A stretch of 46,531 nt of DNA, from the NCBI RefSeq assembly GCF_013870595.1, contig NZ_JACBWZ010000002.1, positions 1 to 46,531 of the forward strand, written 5' to 3'. The notes under the pieces are model-generated. The model made no database searches. It saw nothing but the letters and a program-made list of their open reading frames with translations, and was not told where the DNA came from. Positions 33,801 through 43,290 of this stretch are shown here, one piece after another. Position numbers and translations under genes: made by a program. This DNA comes from Streptomyces sp. WELS2. GTDB lineage: Bacteria > Actinomycetota > Actinomycetes > Streptomycetales > Streptomycetaceae. Within the stretch, counting starts at the first letter, position 1; each line of letters begins with the position of its first letter.

Positions 33801-33973
33801 ACCTGGGAACCCGGCGCGTAACCGGACGATGCGCGAGCCGGCCCCGTTGCCGGGGCATCGTCCGGCCTCCAGGCGTCCCACAGGGCATCGTCCTGGCCGC
33901 TTGCGGCCCCCGCCTCGACGCTCAACGACTGCTCCGATTCTTCCCTGCGGCGTGGCTGCCGCTCACACTCCAT
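30863..33973 (-). CDS. SNF2/RapA-type helicase (DISARM DrmD-like)
   Basis: 1036 aa. Superfamily 2, Swi2/Snf2 type: ADVVGLGKTLEIG near residue 180, VVIDESHNLVNRGTKNN near 283, LASATPHNG near 318. A coiled, charged region follows, then VVVFSERIPTLKWL, TGDVASEGVNLHQQCHRLIHFD and IRIEQRNGRIDRYGQ near 620. The C-terminal 350 residues match the long tail seen in RapA/DrmD-like proteins. DrmD defines class 1 DISARM, where it stands first, directly before the methylase, as here. No strong ribosome site precedes ATG 33973, and the first 40 residues are disordered, so the true start may lie slightly downstream. It begins 81 bp after the kinase gene. Confidence 0.85.
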   Translation of the reverse strand: MECERQPRRREESEQSLSVEAGAASGQDDALWDAWRPDDAPATGPARASSGYAPGSQVLVRDELWLVRNCKDTRHDGWMVEVTGVSPFVRGTDAVFYSRLDDIQVLDPRQTQLVADDSPNHRRGRLFLEAVMRKTYLPQTEHGLALADGFLMDQQVHQLRPAELALSMKNPQPRILIADVVGLGKTLEIGVLLAELIRRGRGERILVVTPQHVLEQFQRELWTRFAIPLVRLDSTGIQRIQQDIPAGRNPFAYFKRAIISVDTLKSDVYAHHLEHTDWDAVVIDESHNLVNRGTKNNALARLLARKTDALVLASATPHNGDAASFAELIRMLDEAAIANPSKYEVKDLEHLYIRRTKTSAEVRDSLKGAWADRGPSQPIHVPAGEKELAVFQELATRWIPADPDQPSVSRHQLVPYQLLKSFLSSHKALLETVKTRLATLDEPPAAQVAESRQKTARQVDPAARETVRQAERAALLELRDLAEKIQDEDSAKLAALVAELRKMGVGPGSETRVVVFSERIPTLKWLAQTVPAALGFPRGGASPDEKKPWLAFGGAVQVMHGESTSDEEQQAIVEKFGLRDDPVRILFTGDVASEGVNLHQQCHRLIHFDLPWSLIRIEQRNGRIDRYGQTHQPQFRALILTSDIPWRTDETTGQPRTLDDRLVGEKLLKREEEAHKIEGSAEAVTGLYRAKEEENRLTQDLIAGRTVEESIKQSQQGGAAFLAGLLGQVGAVPEHPEIRRANVPRLFSSTADYFDEALRQICRPNPEDQLALRRDDDGTIAFEPPRDLLYRLKALPKSYLDEQRILPRKAEPGRMRITFSKDLADRRLKAARESSKSQWPNVSYVTDVHPVLDWLTDKVLVEIGRHQAPVLAASVRTPTFLVQGICSNALGRPTIVEWMAVHGDPEDLQVTPLTPEVLEDYGVGPTMPGRATPRDLAGLNARVPAAIDRADRHLRELREAYAKEIEATLAPYRKRVVHWQQEALHSINGTGKRGVNLSASRRLSLIKSLETTGEPMLRLLAVLEPLTATEGGDADR

Positions 33974-34054
33974 GGGCCCGCGTCCGGCGTATCACGCCGC
34001 CCGGCCGTACCCATTCCGGCCAAGACTCTCATCCAGCACTGTCAGCGGAAGAGC

Positions 34055-35218
34055 TCAGAGAGCCGGACTTGTCGCGTACAGGGTGCGCAGCTCGTCCGCG
34101 ATCCGCTTCGACGCCGGTGCCCGGCCCTTCTTCGGACCCGCCTGGGACATGCCCTTCCGCCCCCCGGAGCCTGGACCGATCTCGGCCCTGGGCGCCTCCG
34201 GCTCGTCCGGCTCTGGCTCGGCTGCCGGCGGTACCCGTGCCGGCTGGTCGAGAGGGCTTGCCGGCTCCTCGTCCTTGACGAGGGCTGCTTGTTCCCGCAG
34301 CAGCTTCTCGAACGACGTCGTCAGCGGCTTCCTGGACGCGGATGGGGCTTCGCCGGCCGTGGTGTGTGCGATCAGCGCCAGCCGGGCGGTCGCCGGAGCG
34401 GTTCCGGAGTCGGCGAGGATCTTCGCGCATGCCTCCGAGACGGCCCCCAGAGTCGGCCGCTCCTCCGGGGTGTGGGCGAGCATGGACTCCAGCAGGGGCA
34501 CCAGCGCCGAGGGCACACCCGAGAGATCGGGAGCGATTTCGGGATTGGTGACCTGCGCCACGATCGCCTCCCACCGAGTGCCGTCGTACGGGTAGTGGCG
34601 AGCCGCCGCGTACAGCAGGACCGTGCCCAGCGCGTACACATCCGCCGCGGGTGTCACCTGCGGATGGCCACCGGCCTGCTCCGGCGGCATGCACCGCACC
34701 GTGCCAATGATCATGCCGCTGTGGGACAGGGACTCCTGCGAGGTGTCCATGAACGCGCCCAGCCCGAAGTCGATGATCATGGGACCGTCGCTGCCCATGA
34801 TGACGTTCTGCGGCTTCAGGTCGCGGTGGAGCAGTCCGGCGGCGTGGACGGCCGAGAGCCCCTCCGCGAGCAGCGCGCCGAGGCTCGCCACGAGCGGCAG
34901 CGGAAGCACACCGTCGCTGTCCACGCACGCCAGCAACGTCCGCCCGGCGACATACTCCATCGCCAGCCACGGCTGATCCGCGTAAGGGTCGGCGTCCAGG
35001 AAGCGGGCCACCCGGTTCGTGCCGATCACCGTGCGGGCGATCAGCGCTTCCTTCTCGAAGCGCGCCCGGGTCAGGGGGTCGAGCTTGTCGTTGCGGATCA
35101 CCTTGACTGCGACCGGATCGCCGGCGGGGGTGTAGGCGAGGTAGACCTCTCCCATCCCGCCTGAGCCGAGCTCCCGCGCCACCGTGTAACGGCCGATCCG
35201 CGTGGGCACCCCGCTCAT
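34055..35218 (-). CDS. Soluble Hanks-type Ser/Thr protein kinase
   Basis: 387 aa from ATG 35218, 8 nt after AAGGTGAG (GTG 35224 is an alternative). The kinase domain (about 10-265) is complete: GSGGMGEVY, AVKVI, HRDLKPQN, DFGLGAF and PPEQAGG with ADVYALG. The tail (about 300-387) is acidic and proline rich, then basic (RKGMSQAGPKKGRAPASKR). There is no membrane segment and no PASTA repeat, unlike housekeeping PknB-type receptors. It lies between the Wadjet genes and the DISARM-like genes on the same strand, 214 bp after jetD and 81 bp before the DrmD-like gene. Kinases do occur in defence loci (PglW of Pgl/BREX type 2), so a sensing or signalling role in the second operon is plausible but not shown. 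Confidence 0.87.
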   Translation of the reverse strand: MSGVPTRIGRYTVARELGSGGMGEVYLAYTPAGDPVAVKVIRNDKLDPLTRARFEKEALIARTVIGTNRVARFLDADPYADQPWLAMEYVAGRTLLACVDSDGVLPLPLVASLGALLAEGLSAVHAAGLLHRDLKPQNVIMGSDGPMIIDFGLGAFMDTSQESLSHSGMIIGTVRCMPPEQAGGHPQVTPAADVYALGTVLLYAAARHYPYDGTRWEAIVAQVTNPEIAPDLSGVPSALVPLLESMLAHTPEERPTLGAVSEACAKILADSGTAPATARLALIAHTTAGEAPSASRKPLTTSFEKLLREQAALVKDEEPASPLDQPARVPPAAEPEPDEPEAPRAEIGPGSGGRKGMSQAGPKKGRAPASKRIADELRTLYATSPAL

Positions 35219-35432
35219 CCGCACGACTCACCTTTCCGATGCGCCTCACTCGATCGGCGCTGCTGTCCGCACTACTGTAATTGGCCACGCCACCGGGCCG
35301 TGCGCCCATCGACTGATCAGGACAGCGGATGGCCCCGACGGCGGCCGGATCTCGCTCCCTGGCGCCGCCCCGCAGCCGATCGGGCTTCCGTCGTCCCAGA
35401 CGGCCGGCTGCTGAGCCGCCCGAGTCGCCTGC

Positions 35433-36671
35433 TCATTGCTTGGGCAAGAGCCGATCTCCTGCCAGGCGAGAGACCGGCTGGGAATTGTCTCGAAGATCGG
35501 CTAAGGCTTCCTGGAGCAGGCAGAATCGCACCCGTTCCTGCTCGAGTCGCACCCCTTGGCCGAAGTCACCTCCAGTGAGAATTCGGTAGACGTCGGATTC
35601 CTCATGCGTCAGTGCTTCGAGGGATTCAACGGTGGGGCCTGCCTCCTTGACCCATTGGTCTTTGTGGGTCATCAGAACGGAGCGGTTCATCAGTATTGAT
35701 TCTGTATGCGGGAATGCTCGGCGCAGCCGGTTGAGAATGGCGAAACCGTGGGTGTCCAGGTCGCCCCAGTAGATCAGTCGTACGTCGTGAAGCCAAGGGA
35801 GATGAGAAAGCTGGGTGACGGCATAGCCGCCACCGAGGATCACGATGCTGTCCGGCTGAGAGGGAAAGGCCAGATACGTGGTCTCATTCTCGACGACATA
35901 CACGGTGGTGACGCCTGGTGGCCGTGCAGTGAATTCTTCCGTGCGGACGGTGAGCTCCCGAAAACCGGCCAGTGTCTGCCCGCCGAGGATGCGGAACCTC
36001 AGGTAGGCGGGTTTTTGCAGGAATCCGAAGCGGGCGGCGAAGTTGGTACGGGGGGCTGCGTCGGTGATCCGGTCTGCGGGGAGGCAGTGTTCCAGCAGGG
36101 CGGTCAGCGTGGCGCGGTGGTGCTCGATGAATTTGGTGTCCACACCGGGCACGTCGATCTGCCGCACGTAGAGGGCTGGCCCGCGGTAGTCCGCGATCCA
36201 CCGGACGGTGGCTTCCAGTCGCGGCCAGACGTCGTGGAGCTTGACGACTTTCATGGGGTGGGCCGCCATCCAGGCCGCGAGCTGCGGCACGGTGGCCCGG
36301 GCGGATGCGAGCAGGGCCTGGTAGCGGTGGACGGTGTTGGTCACGCCCAGGAGTTTCCATAGGTCTTCGCGGTGGTCGACCCAGACCTGGTGGGGGATGT
36401 CGTTTCTGCCGACCAGTTGTCCTCCGACGCGTCGATGCTCCAAGCGTAGGGGGCTGCGTGCGGCGGTCGTGGCCCATGACTGGGCCCATTCCCGGACTGC
36501 TTCGTAGTGCCGGGTGATCTCGCCGGGTTTGGGGCCGCGCAGGGGGATACAGACGGGCTCCCAGTCGGTCTCTTCGGCCAGGTCGGTGAGGTAGATGCCG
36601 CTCTCCCAGCGTTTACGCAGGCGCGTGGTGACATCGTGCGGTGTCGTCCAGGCCGGGGTGGTGGCCGGCAT
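35433..36671 (-). CDS. jetD: Wadjet JetD, Toprim-type nuclease subunit
   Basis: 412 aa. The N-terminal half is the DUF3322-type module, and the C-terminal half the DUF2220 Toprim-like domain related to topoisomerase VI subunit A. The metal-binding residues are visible: the acidic VYVVENETTY near residue 255 and GDLDTHGFAIL near 300. In Wadjet, JetD cuts closed circular plasmid DNA after loop extrusion by JetABC. It starts 1 nt after jetC and ends the four-gene operon. The 3' third appears less GC-rich than jetC by eye. The assignment rests on both domain signs and gene order. Confidence 0.9.
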   Translation of the reverse strand: MPATTPAWTTPHDVTTRLRKRWESGIYLTDLAEETDWEPVCIPLRGPKPGEITRHYEAVREWAQSWATTAARSPLRLEHRRVGGQLVGRNDIPHQVWVDHREDLWKLLGVTNTVHRYQALLASARATVPQLAAWMAAHPMKVVKLHDVWPRLEATVRWIADYRGPALYVRQIDVPGVDTKFIEHHRATLTALLEHCLPADRITDAAPRTNFAARFGFLQKPAYLRFRILGGQTLAGFRELTVRTEEFTARPPGVTTVYVVENETTYLAFPSQPDSIVILGGGYAVTQLSHLPWLHDVRLIYWGDLDTHGFAILNRLRRAFPHTESILMNRSVLMTHKDQWVKEAGPTVESLEALTHEESDVYRILTGGDFGQGVRLEQERVRFCLLQEALADLRDNSQPVSRLAGDRLLPKQ

Positions 36672-36672
36672 G

Positions 36673-39600
36673 TCAGTTCCCCTCTGTGGCGCTGGGCTGC
36701 AGCGTGGCCAGGGTGTGGGCGAGGCGCTCCTGCTGGTACTGGGTGATGGTCAGGGTCCGCAGGCGTGAGTGGTGTCCGGTCGGGTTGTCGACGAAGCCGA
36801 CGGCGGAGACGTAGGGCTCGATGACGTGGATCTTCTGCAGCGGTGTGACGATGAGCAGCTGCAGGCCGAGGCGTTGGAAGAGGTCCAGGGCGAACCGGGC
36901 GGACTCTTCGGAGCCGCGTCCGAAGGCTTCGTCGATGACGACGAAGCGGAAGGTCCGGGGGCGGCTGGTGCCGGTGTCGAGTTTGAACTGGTAGGCGAGG
37001 GAGGCGGCCAGGATGGTGTAGGCGAGCTTCTCTTTCTGGCCGCCGGACTTGCCGCCGGAGTCGGAGTACACCTCGTACTCGCTGTCATCCTCGCGGTGCC
37101 GTTCGCTGGCGCTGAAGACGAACCAGTAGCGGACGTCCGTTACCCGCTTGGTCCATTCACGGTCGGCTTCGGTGTGGCCCTCGCGGCCTTTGAAGCGTTC
37201 GATGAGACGTCGGACCTGGTGGAATTTTTCCTCGGAGTACAGGTCGGAGTCGTCGTCGGACAGGACGTCGTCGGTGCAGGCGCGCAGTTCCGCCGTGAAT
37301 TCGCGGATCTCGGTGTTGGGGGTCCGCTCGGGCTTGAGCATGATGTAGCGGCCGGGGTTGTAGTCGATGTCGGCCAGGGATTCGTTGATGGTGGTGATAC
37401 GGTCGCCGATTTCCTCGGCCCAGATGTTCAGCTGGGCGTGGAATCCGGCGATTTCCCGGATGACATTTGTCTTCAGGTACTTCCGGAACTGCTCCTGGAA
37501 GCGGGGCAGGTCGTCGGCGACGAGTCGTGCGTGGAGCTCGCGGTACCCGCGGGCGGAGTTGACGGAGTTGTCGAGTTCGTTGGTCTCGGTCGGGTAGGTG
37601 CTGCGGAAGGAACCCATCTGGGAGGCGATCGACTGGCCGAGGCGGTTTTGCTCCTTGCCCCAGCGGCTCTTCATGGCGGTCAAGACCTCGCGGAGGCGCT
37701 CTTCGGCCCGTGTGCACTCATCCACAGTCCGGCACTGCAGGCGGGTCTCCGCCAGTCGCTGGTCGATGGCGGGGAAGTGGGCTTGGGCCTGCTTGGCAGC
37801 CGGTTCGGCAAGGAGAGCTCGGGCAGTGTCGTGGGTACGGACCGCGGCGTCCAGTTCGCCGGCGAGCCTGCCCAGAGCCTTGTCCGCTTCCGCACGCGCG
37901 TCTTCCTGCTTGCCGATGTCCTGGGCGATGGTCTCCAGCCGGCGGGCGATCTCCTCAAGGTCCTTCGAGGCGGCTGCCAGGCGCTGCTTCTCCTCGCTCA
38001 GTTCGGTGATGCGCCGGACGGCGGACTGCCAGTCGATCTCACTGTGGTCACGCATGGCCGCGAGCCGGTCCAGGACCTTGTCGAGGCTGATGCTGTCCTC
38101 GTGCGCGGCTTCCAGGCCGCGCTTCTTGTCGGCCATGTCGCGCTGTGCGGTGTGGATGCGGCCGGCCAGGTCGAGGAGTGCGTCGATCTTCTGCTGGTTC
38201 GTCCAGCCCAGCACGTAGGAGCTGCGGTCGTCGATGCGGGTGGTGTCGTTCTTCTCGTGGCGTCCGCGTGCGCCCTTGATCAGCCCTTGGCGGGTGATCG
38301 CGAGCTCAGCGCGTCGGAAGTCCTCCATCGTCTCCGCGCACACGTGGGGCGCGCGGCGCTCCAGCTCGCCGACGAGCCAGGGAGCGAACGGCGATTCCCG
38401 CCGCACCTCGAGTTTGGCGAACAGCACAGGCTCGGTGGAGTTTTGAGGGCGCCGTGGAGAGATCTTGTCGGGGACGCGGAAATAGACCAGCTTCGTCCCG
38501 AGATGGTGATCGTTGATCCATTCGGACACGCGGGCGTACTGGTCACCGGGCACCAGGAGGGACAGCGCAAAGCCGCGCAGCAGCCGCTCGGCGGCGCCGG
38601 CCCACGCTTGCTCGTCCTGTTGTACTTGGATGAGTTCGCCGGCGAACGGCAGCGTGCCCTCCTCGATGCCGAGCTCACGGCACAGACGCGTGCGCAGGTC
38701 CAGCTGCTTTCGGGGAATGTTGCTGCGTCGCGCCCGGAGACTGACCAGCTCGTCGTTGAGGTCCTGGGCCTGCTGGCGCAGGTGGTCGGAGTCGACCGCG
38801 AGCTTCTCCAGGGCCTGGCGGGTCTCACGCTTGGCCGTGGCGACGTCCTTCTGAGCGGTGGCGATCTCCTGGAGGCGGTCGGTGAACTGCTCGGCATCCT
38901 CAGCTGAGTCGAGGCCGGCCTGCCGGAGCAGAGTGGCGTGTTCCGTGGCCCGCTGCCGGCGCGCGGTCTGCAGGCGCGACAGCTCCTCGATCTGGCGTTC
39001 CAGTTCGCCGAGCCGCCCGCCGCCCAGTCCTTCCCGCTGCAGTTCCCACCGTCGCTGCTGAGCGCGCAGGTCCTCCAGCTGGTCACATGCCGCCTGACGC
39101 TGGCTGGTTTGGCGGGCCATCTCGTGCTCCAGCGCTGTGCGCTGGGTCTCACACAAGATGGAGGTGCGCTGAGCGAAGTAGTAGCGCAGGGCGGCCTGCT
39201 GGGCGTCGGCCTCCTCGATGCTGGCGCCCAGGCGCTCGTACTGGTCGCATTCCTCCAGCAGCGGGGTGAGGGCTTCGATCTGGGCGCGGGCCCGCTGGAC
39301 GGAGTCGTAGGTCGTGGTCAGGGCATCGAAGTGGGCGACGATGGTGTCGGTCATGGAAGCGGCGTCGAAGGGTTCGAGCATGTGGCTGCGGACGAAGTCG
39401 TCCAGGCTGCCGACGGACTTCATCGACACGGTCTGGTGGAAGAGCTCCAGGGCCTGCTCGGACTCGATGCCCATGCGGCGCCGGAAGTCCTTGCTGTAGG
39501 GCGGGAACGTGGTGTGCACGCGTACGCTGCTCGCGGCGAGCCGCTTCTTCAGTGACCTGACCTCGGTGCCGAAGTCCGCGAAGTCACCTGCGACGGACAG

Positions 39601-40086
39601 GGCACGGTCCGCGACGAGGAACAGCCGCTCGGGCTGGGTCGCGTTGGCATCCGCCAGCCAGAACACCTGCCCCAGGGTGATGCTCGCCTCCAGCTCCCGG
39701 TTGGCGAACACGCCCAGGATGACGCTGTAGTTGCCGGGCTTGCGCAGGGCGACCGGGCGGGTGGTGCCGGTGGTCTCGTTGCGTTCGGACTTGTAGTGGC
39801 CCAGCACATAGGAGCGCAGGTTGCGTTCTCGGCTCTCCGCGCCGGCGGCCCGGTTGTAGGCGATCCGGTGGGCGGGCATGAACAAGGTGGTGATGGCGTC
39901 GACCAGGGTGGACTTGCCCGAGCCGATGTCACCGGTCAGCAGGGCGTTGGTGCCGCCGGCGTCGAAGGACCACACGTGCTTGTCGAAGGTGCCCCAGTTG
40001 TAGACCTCCAGCCGTTCCAGCCGGAACCCGGCCCGGCTGAGATCCGGGCCGGAGGCGGTGCCGAGGGCGGGCTGGGTGGGGATCAC
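36673..40086 (-). CDS. jetC: Wadjet JetC, SMC/MukB-like ATPase
   Basis: 1137 aa from GTG 40086, which overlaps the jetB stop by 4 nt. Walker [18 protein letters not shown] is near residue 50, two long coiled-coil stretches (about 280-480 and 690-860) flank a hinge-like centre, and the head is completed by the signature [11 protein letters not shown] near 1008 and Walker [12 protein letters not shown] near 1046. This is the ATPase motor that, with kleisin JetA and the KITE-type JetB, extrudes loops on plasmid DNA. Length and motif order suit type I JetC better than SbcC or RecN. Confidence 0.92.
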   Translation of the reverse strand: MIPTQPALGTASGPDLSRAGFRLERLEVYNWGTFDKHVWSFDAGGTNALLTGDIGSGKSTLVDAITTLFMPAHRIAYNRAAGAESRERNLRSYVLGHYKSERNETTGTTRPVALRKPGNYSVILGVFANRELEASITLGQVFWLADANATQPERLFLVADRALSVAGDFADFGTEVRSLKKRLAASSVRVHTTFPPYSKDFRRRMGIESEQALELFHQTVSMKSVGSLDDFVRSHMLEPFDAASMTDTIVAHFDALTTTYDSVQRARAQIEALTPLLEECDQYERLGASIEEADAQQAALRYYFAQRTSILCETQRTALEHEMARQTSQRQAACDQLEDLRAQQRRWELQREGLGGGRLGELERQIEELSRLQTARRQRATEHATLLRQAGLDSAEDAEQFTDRLQEIATAQKDVATAKRETRQALEKLAVDSDHLRQQAQDLNDELVSLRARRSNIPRKQLDLRTRLCRELGIEEGTLPFAGELIQVQQDEQAWAGAAERLLRGFALSLLVPGDQYARVSEWINDHHLGTKLVYFRVPDKISPRRPQNSTEPVLFAKLEVRRESPFAPWLVGELERRAPHVCAETMEDFRRAELAITRQGLIKGARGRHEKNDTTRIDDRSSYVLGWTNQQKIDALLDLAGRIHTAQRDMADKKRGLEAAHEDSISLDKVLDRLAAMRDHSEIDWQSAVRRITELSEEKQRLAAASKDLEEIARRLETIAQDIGKQEDARAEADKALGRLAGELDAAVRTHDTARALLAEPAAKQAQAHFPAIDQRLAETRLQCRTVDECTRAEERLREVLTAMKSRWGKEQNRLGQSIASQMGSFRSTYPTETNELDNSVNSARGYRELHARLVADDLPRFQEQFRKYLKTNVIREIAGFHAQLNIWAEEIGDRITTINESLADIDYNPGRYIMLKPERTPNTEIREFTAELRACTDDVLSDDDSDLYSEEKFHQVRRLIERFKGREGHTEADREWTKRVTDVRYWFVFSASERHREDDSEYEVYSDSGGKSGGQKEKLAYTILAASLAYQFKLDTGTSRPRTFRFVVIDEAFGRGSEESARFALDLFQRLGLQLLIVTPLQKIHVIEPYVSAVGFVDNPTGHHSRLRTLTITQYQQERLAHTLATLQPSATEGN

Positions 40087-40703
40087 TGCTGTCCTTCCTG
40101 GGGGGTGTGCGTGGCCGCGTACTGGGCCAGGTTCGCTTCGAAGTCGGCGAGCCACTGCCCGTCGACGAACGCCTTGATGATCCGCTGCACCTCGTACACG
40201 TGTTCCTGCCCGCGCGCACGGCGCAGGAACTGCAGCTCCACGACCTTGTTGATGTGGCCGTCGATCTGGTCGACCAGCCGCGCCTCGTTGCTGCCGGCCG
40301 GGAGGAACGTGCGGATCATCTCGACGATCTCGTCCCGTGTGATCATCAGCCGGGTCTCGCCCGAGCTCGCGTCGAACTCCGCGAGCCGCTTGCGCAGCAG
40401 TACGATCAGCAGGCTGACCGGATAGGACAGGGAGCGGCGGGGCATCAAGCGAGGTGGTGCCGAGCGCGGATCGCCGTCTTCTTCGTCGGGCTTGGACTGG
40501 AGGAAGGCATACCCCTCGGTTTCGTCGACCACCACGCGCAGGCCCATGACCTCGACGTAGTCCTGGAGGCGGGCGCGCAAGTGCAGCAGTGCCTCCCAGG
40601 CGCGCTCGTGCTGGTCGCGGAAGATTGGGCCCTTCAGCAGTTGGTTGACCGGGAGGGACAAGGTGTGCGCCTGCCGCTGGGCAGGCGTCGGCGGCGTGGT
40701 CAT
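40083..40703 (-). CDS. jetB: Wadjet JetB, DUF4194 (MukE/KITE-like) subunit
   Basis: 206 aa. The protein has a winged-helix, DUF4194-type build: [20 protein letters not shown] near the N-terminus, then [13 protein letters not shown], and [23 protein letters not shown] near 105-128. The acidic loop KPDEEDGD lies between. JetB bridges the kleisin JetA and the ATPase JetC. Both ends overlap neighbours by 4 nt (jetA stop/jetB ATG and jetB stop/jetC GTG), indicating tight translational coupling for a stoichiometric complex. Confidence 0.9.
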   Translation of the reverse strand: MTTPPTPAQRQAHTLSLPVNQLLKGPIFRDQHERAWEALLHLRARLQDYVEVMGLRVVVDETEGYAFLQSKPDEEDGDPRSAPPRLMPRRSLSYPVSLLIVLLRKRLAEFDASSGETRLMITRDEIVEMIRTFLPAGSNEARLVDQIDGHINKVVELQFLRRARGQEHVYEVQRIIKAFVDGQWLADFEANLAQYAATHTPQEGQQ

Positions 40704-42181
40704 CGCCCCTCCTTCTGGTTTTGTGCCCAGGTGATGCCGGGGCTGGTGCGGGCAAAGATGGCCACGGGAACCGTCGCGAACTTCTGGATGCCGTCCTCGC
40801 CGGCCCACGAGATCTCTTCGCGGCGGCCGTCGTCGAACACCGTGGTGAAACCGTCGTCCGACAACGCGAAGTAGGCGACGAGTTCGGCAAGCCCCTGCTG
40901 CAGCGGATGATCGCGGACGATCTCGGACAAGGACACCTGCGCACGGGAGCCGAGTGCCTGGTGCACGGTGGCCGCGAGCCGGGCCGTATCCACATAGGTC
41001 GCTTCAAACAGCGCGTCGGCGGCGAACTCGTCATCGCCCGCCTGGATGCCGGTGCTGTCGATCGGCGCCCTGGTCACCGGCGTGTACAAGGGCCGCTCCA
41101 TCGGCAGCACGATGGCTGGTGCCGCGGCGTCCAGTTCCACGGCCAGATCCACATGGGTCACGTCACGCAACGCCAGGGCACGGGACTCGATACCCTGCAC
41201 CAACTCCATGACACGGCGGTCTTCCGAGCGCACACGGTCGTCGAGGAACCGGCGCAGCTGGTCCGACAGCCGCCGGACCGTGGCCTGTGTGCGCTCCGCC
41301 GCCTCCAGCCAGTCCCGGGGCATGCGCCGCATCCGAGGGTCGGGTTCGCCAATGGCGTCCATGGACTCGACCTCGGCCAGCAGTTTCTTGAGCTCCTCCT
41401 GCCTGCGGGGCGTCAGCAAGAAGTCGTAGAACGCCTGAAAGCTCCTGCCCTGGTCGGACTCGGCGATGCTCTCGCGGCTTCCCAGGACCTCGTCCAGCAG
41501 CCTGCCTTTCGAGCCATCCCATATGGCGATCTTTCGGCGCAGCTCCCGGTCCAGGTCCCGGAAATTCGCCTCGACCTCACGGAAATCGGCCAGCAGCCCA
41601 TGGGCCGTCGCCGTTACCTGCTGGTAGCGGTCCCGCAGCCCTGCGCTGCCGAGCACGTCCACCTCGCCGGCCTCGACGCGCGCGATCTCCTCATTGATCT
41701 CGTGGCGCCGCCGCATCAGCTCCGCCAGCCGTGCCTCGGGATCTGTCTCGGCTCCGAAGGTCATCTGCCGCAGCAAGTCGACGATGGTGTTCAGGCGCGA
41801 CTCGGTGCCGACGAACGAGCGCTCCTCCAGCGATCGCACCCAGGACAGGGCCTTCTCCACCGCGGCCGAGGCGTCGAAGTGTGGCTCGTCCGAATCGGGC
41901 GGGTAGTACTTGCGCAGCCAGCCGTTCTCCGGAGCCGACCACAGATCCAGATACGCCTTGGCTGACTGCGGAAACGTCCCCACGCCCAGCCGCTCGTTGA
42001 GCGCGTACAACTCATCGTCCAGCCGCTCGATCAGCTCAGAACCGGGTATCGACCGGACCCCTTGCTCAACAAAGACCTTGTTGAAGAAGCTCAGCATCAA
42101 CGCGGCGTTACCAGCGGTCAGCAGCCTCCAGGCCGCACTCTGCTTTCGCAAAGCGACCAGACGGTCATAATCCAAATCCAT
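40700..42181 (-). CDS. jetA: Wadjet JetA, DUF3375 kleisin-like subunit
   Basis: 493 aa. Its opening, [19 protein letters not shown], and the following [21 protein letters not shown] are characteristic of DUF3375. [17 protein letters not shown] and [19 protein letters not shown] come next, then long helices with [13 protein letters not shown]3375 proteins are the MukF-like kleisin of type I Wadjet, and it is first in the conventional jetA-B-C-D order here. The ATG at 42181 is preceded by GAGGGCAGGG. Upstream 135 bp are free of genes and should hold the operon promoter, though I cannot name -35/-10 boxes. Confidence 0.92.
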   Translation of the reverse strand: MDLDYDRLVALRKQSAAWRLLTAGNAALMLSFFNKVFVEQGVRSIPGSELIERLDDELYALNERLGVGTFPQSAKAYLDLWSAPENGWLRKYYPPDSDEPHFDASAAVEKALSWVRSLEERSFVGTESRLNTIVDLLRQMTFGAETDPEARLAELMRRRHEINEEIARVEAGEVDVLGSAGLRDRYQQVTATAHGLLADFREVEANFRDLDRELRRKIAIWDGSKGRLLDEVLGSRESIAESDQGRSFQAFYDFLLTPRRQEELKKLLAEVESMDAIGEPDPRMRRMPRDWLEAAERTQATVRRLSDQLRRFLDDRVRSEDRRVMELVQGIESRALALRDVTHVDLAVELDAAAPAIVLPMERPLYTPVTRAPIDSTGIQAGDDEFAADALFEATYVDTARLAATVHQALGSRAQVSLSEIVRDHPLQQGLAELVAYFALSDDGFTTVFDDGRREEISWAGEDGIQKFATVPVAIFARTSPGITWAQNQKEGR

Positions 42182-42317
42182 ACCCTGCCCTCAAGATCGC
42201 CACGGTACGACGCCGCGCCGGCCCACCGGCCAGCCCGTTCGGGTGCAGCCGCACAAGAACCGTACGGTCCACCACTGACAATGGGGTGGACGGCGGACAA
42301 GGCCGGCAGGGCAAGGC

Positions 42318-42697
42318 TCACCGGTGCGCGCACATGGCACACCAGCGCCCGACGGCGCACATAGTGCGCGCCTGACGTCGGTCCACGGGGCAGATCTTGA
42401 TGACAGTGACCCGGGCATCGCACAGCGCGGCAAGATCCTCTGGATCCGAGGTGAGGACGGTGACTGGTCCGGGTGCTGCGAGGGCAGTGGCACCGAGCAT
42501 GGCGTCGATGGCGTACTTGTGGCCATGCAGGCCCGCGTCGGCAAGCAGGACGGCGGCGTGACGGGCGATGGGCTCGGTGACGGCTTCGATGACAATGCGG
42601 GACAGAGTCCACTCCAGGGCCGGGCGGTTGATCCGGGGATGGACGACCTCGACGAGGGTGGCCGCACTGGTGATCACGCGGAGGTCGTCGCCCCGCG
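42318..42697 (-). pseudogene. PIN-domain (VapC-like) toxin remnant
   Basis: About 105 recognisable residues. RGDDLRVITSAATLVEVVHPRI is followed by IDAMLGATALAAPGPVTVLTSDPEDLAAL, the C-terminal two thirds of an actinobacterial PIN ribonuclease with its Glu and later Asp residues. The N-terminal strand with the first catalytic Asp cannot be found in any frame just upstream, and no start codon with a ribosome site suits the remainder. No antitoxin gene is seen. It is most likely a truncated, inactive toxin. Confidence 0.6.
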
Positions 42698-42717
42698 CTG
42701 GCCGACCAGGGAGGACT

Positions 42718-43290
42718 TCACCGGGCCCGGCAGCGGCAGCACCGGCGAGGTGGTGGCCACGCTCGTTGAGCCGGCCGGGAAAATGGGACGGACGATGTCG
42801 TGGCTGCGCTGCTGGCGCAGGCCCGGAGCGAAGGAGAGGGCGCGTGATCCCGATGCCGCCGCACCGTACGAAGGGTCCGGGCATACTCGGCGCCAACCCT
42901 GAGCAGCCCGTCGGGCCCTTCGGGCTCTGGCCCGACGGCATGGAGGACGAGGAGACCGACCTCGCTCGCCCTGCTACCGGTCTTCCATTGCCCCGGGATC
43001 GCCAGCCAGATGATCACTGACAGCCACTTATCCCTGGGCAGAGGCTCGCCGGCCAGGGCAGCGAGGTGGCGGTCGGGGTCGGTGCGCCGGTAGCCGTGGG
43101 CGACCTGGGCGTTGATGACCCAGGCGCGCTCACCGATGCCGCCGCCCAGCACGGCGTTACTGATCATCCGCCACCCCGGGCCAGCCGACCACAAAAGAAG
43201 GGGCAGCCGCTCGCCGTCCTCGCTGCGAGCCAAACGCTGCAGGCGCAGCAAGCCGGCGGTGGCCGGTGACGATGGCGTGGCGGCGATCAC
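42718..43290 (-). pseudogene. CbiZ-like N-terminal fragment in a chimeric open frame
   Basis: The frame from GTG 43290 (behind AAGGAG, 9 nt away) gives 190 aa. Residues 25-80 (EDGERLPLLLWSAGPGWRMI, SNAVLGGGIGERAWVINAQV, YRRTDPDRHLAAL) resemble the start of adenosylcobinamide amidohydrolase CbiZ, a cobamide salvage enzyme. After that, similarity stops and the sequence becomes unfamiliar, then basic and low in complexity where it runs into the PIN remnant. This looks like a gene truncated by recombination at the island end. A real but unknown small protein cannot be excluded. Confidence 0.45.

Noticed and set aside
16334-35218. BREX or Pgl system
   Set aside because: A methylase and a kinase are present, but there is no PglZ phosphatase-like protein, no BrxC/PglY ATPase and no BrxL; the SNF2 and DUF1998 proteins point to DISARM.
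36769-38907. Plus-strand open frame of about 710 codons
   Set aside because: Antisense to jetC; Gly/Val/Leu-rich shadow without recognisable fold.
36673-40086. SbcC or RecN repair ATPase
   Set aside because: Adjacent DUF3375, DUF4194 and Toprim-domain genes in jetABCD order identify it as JetC.
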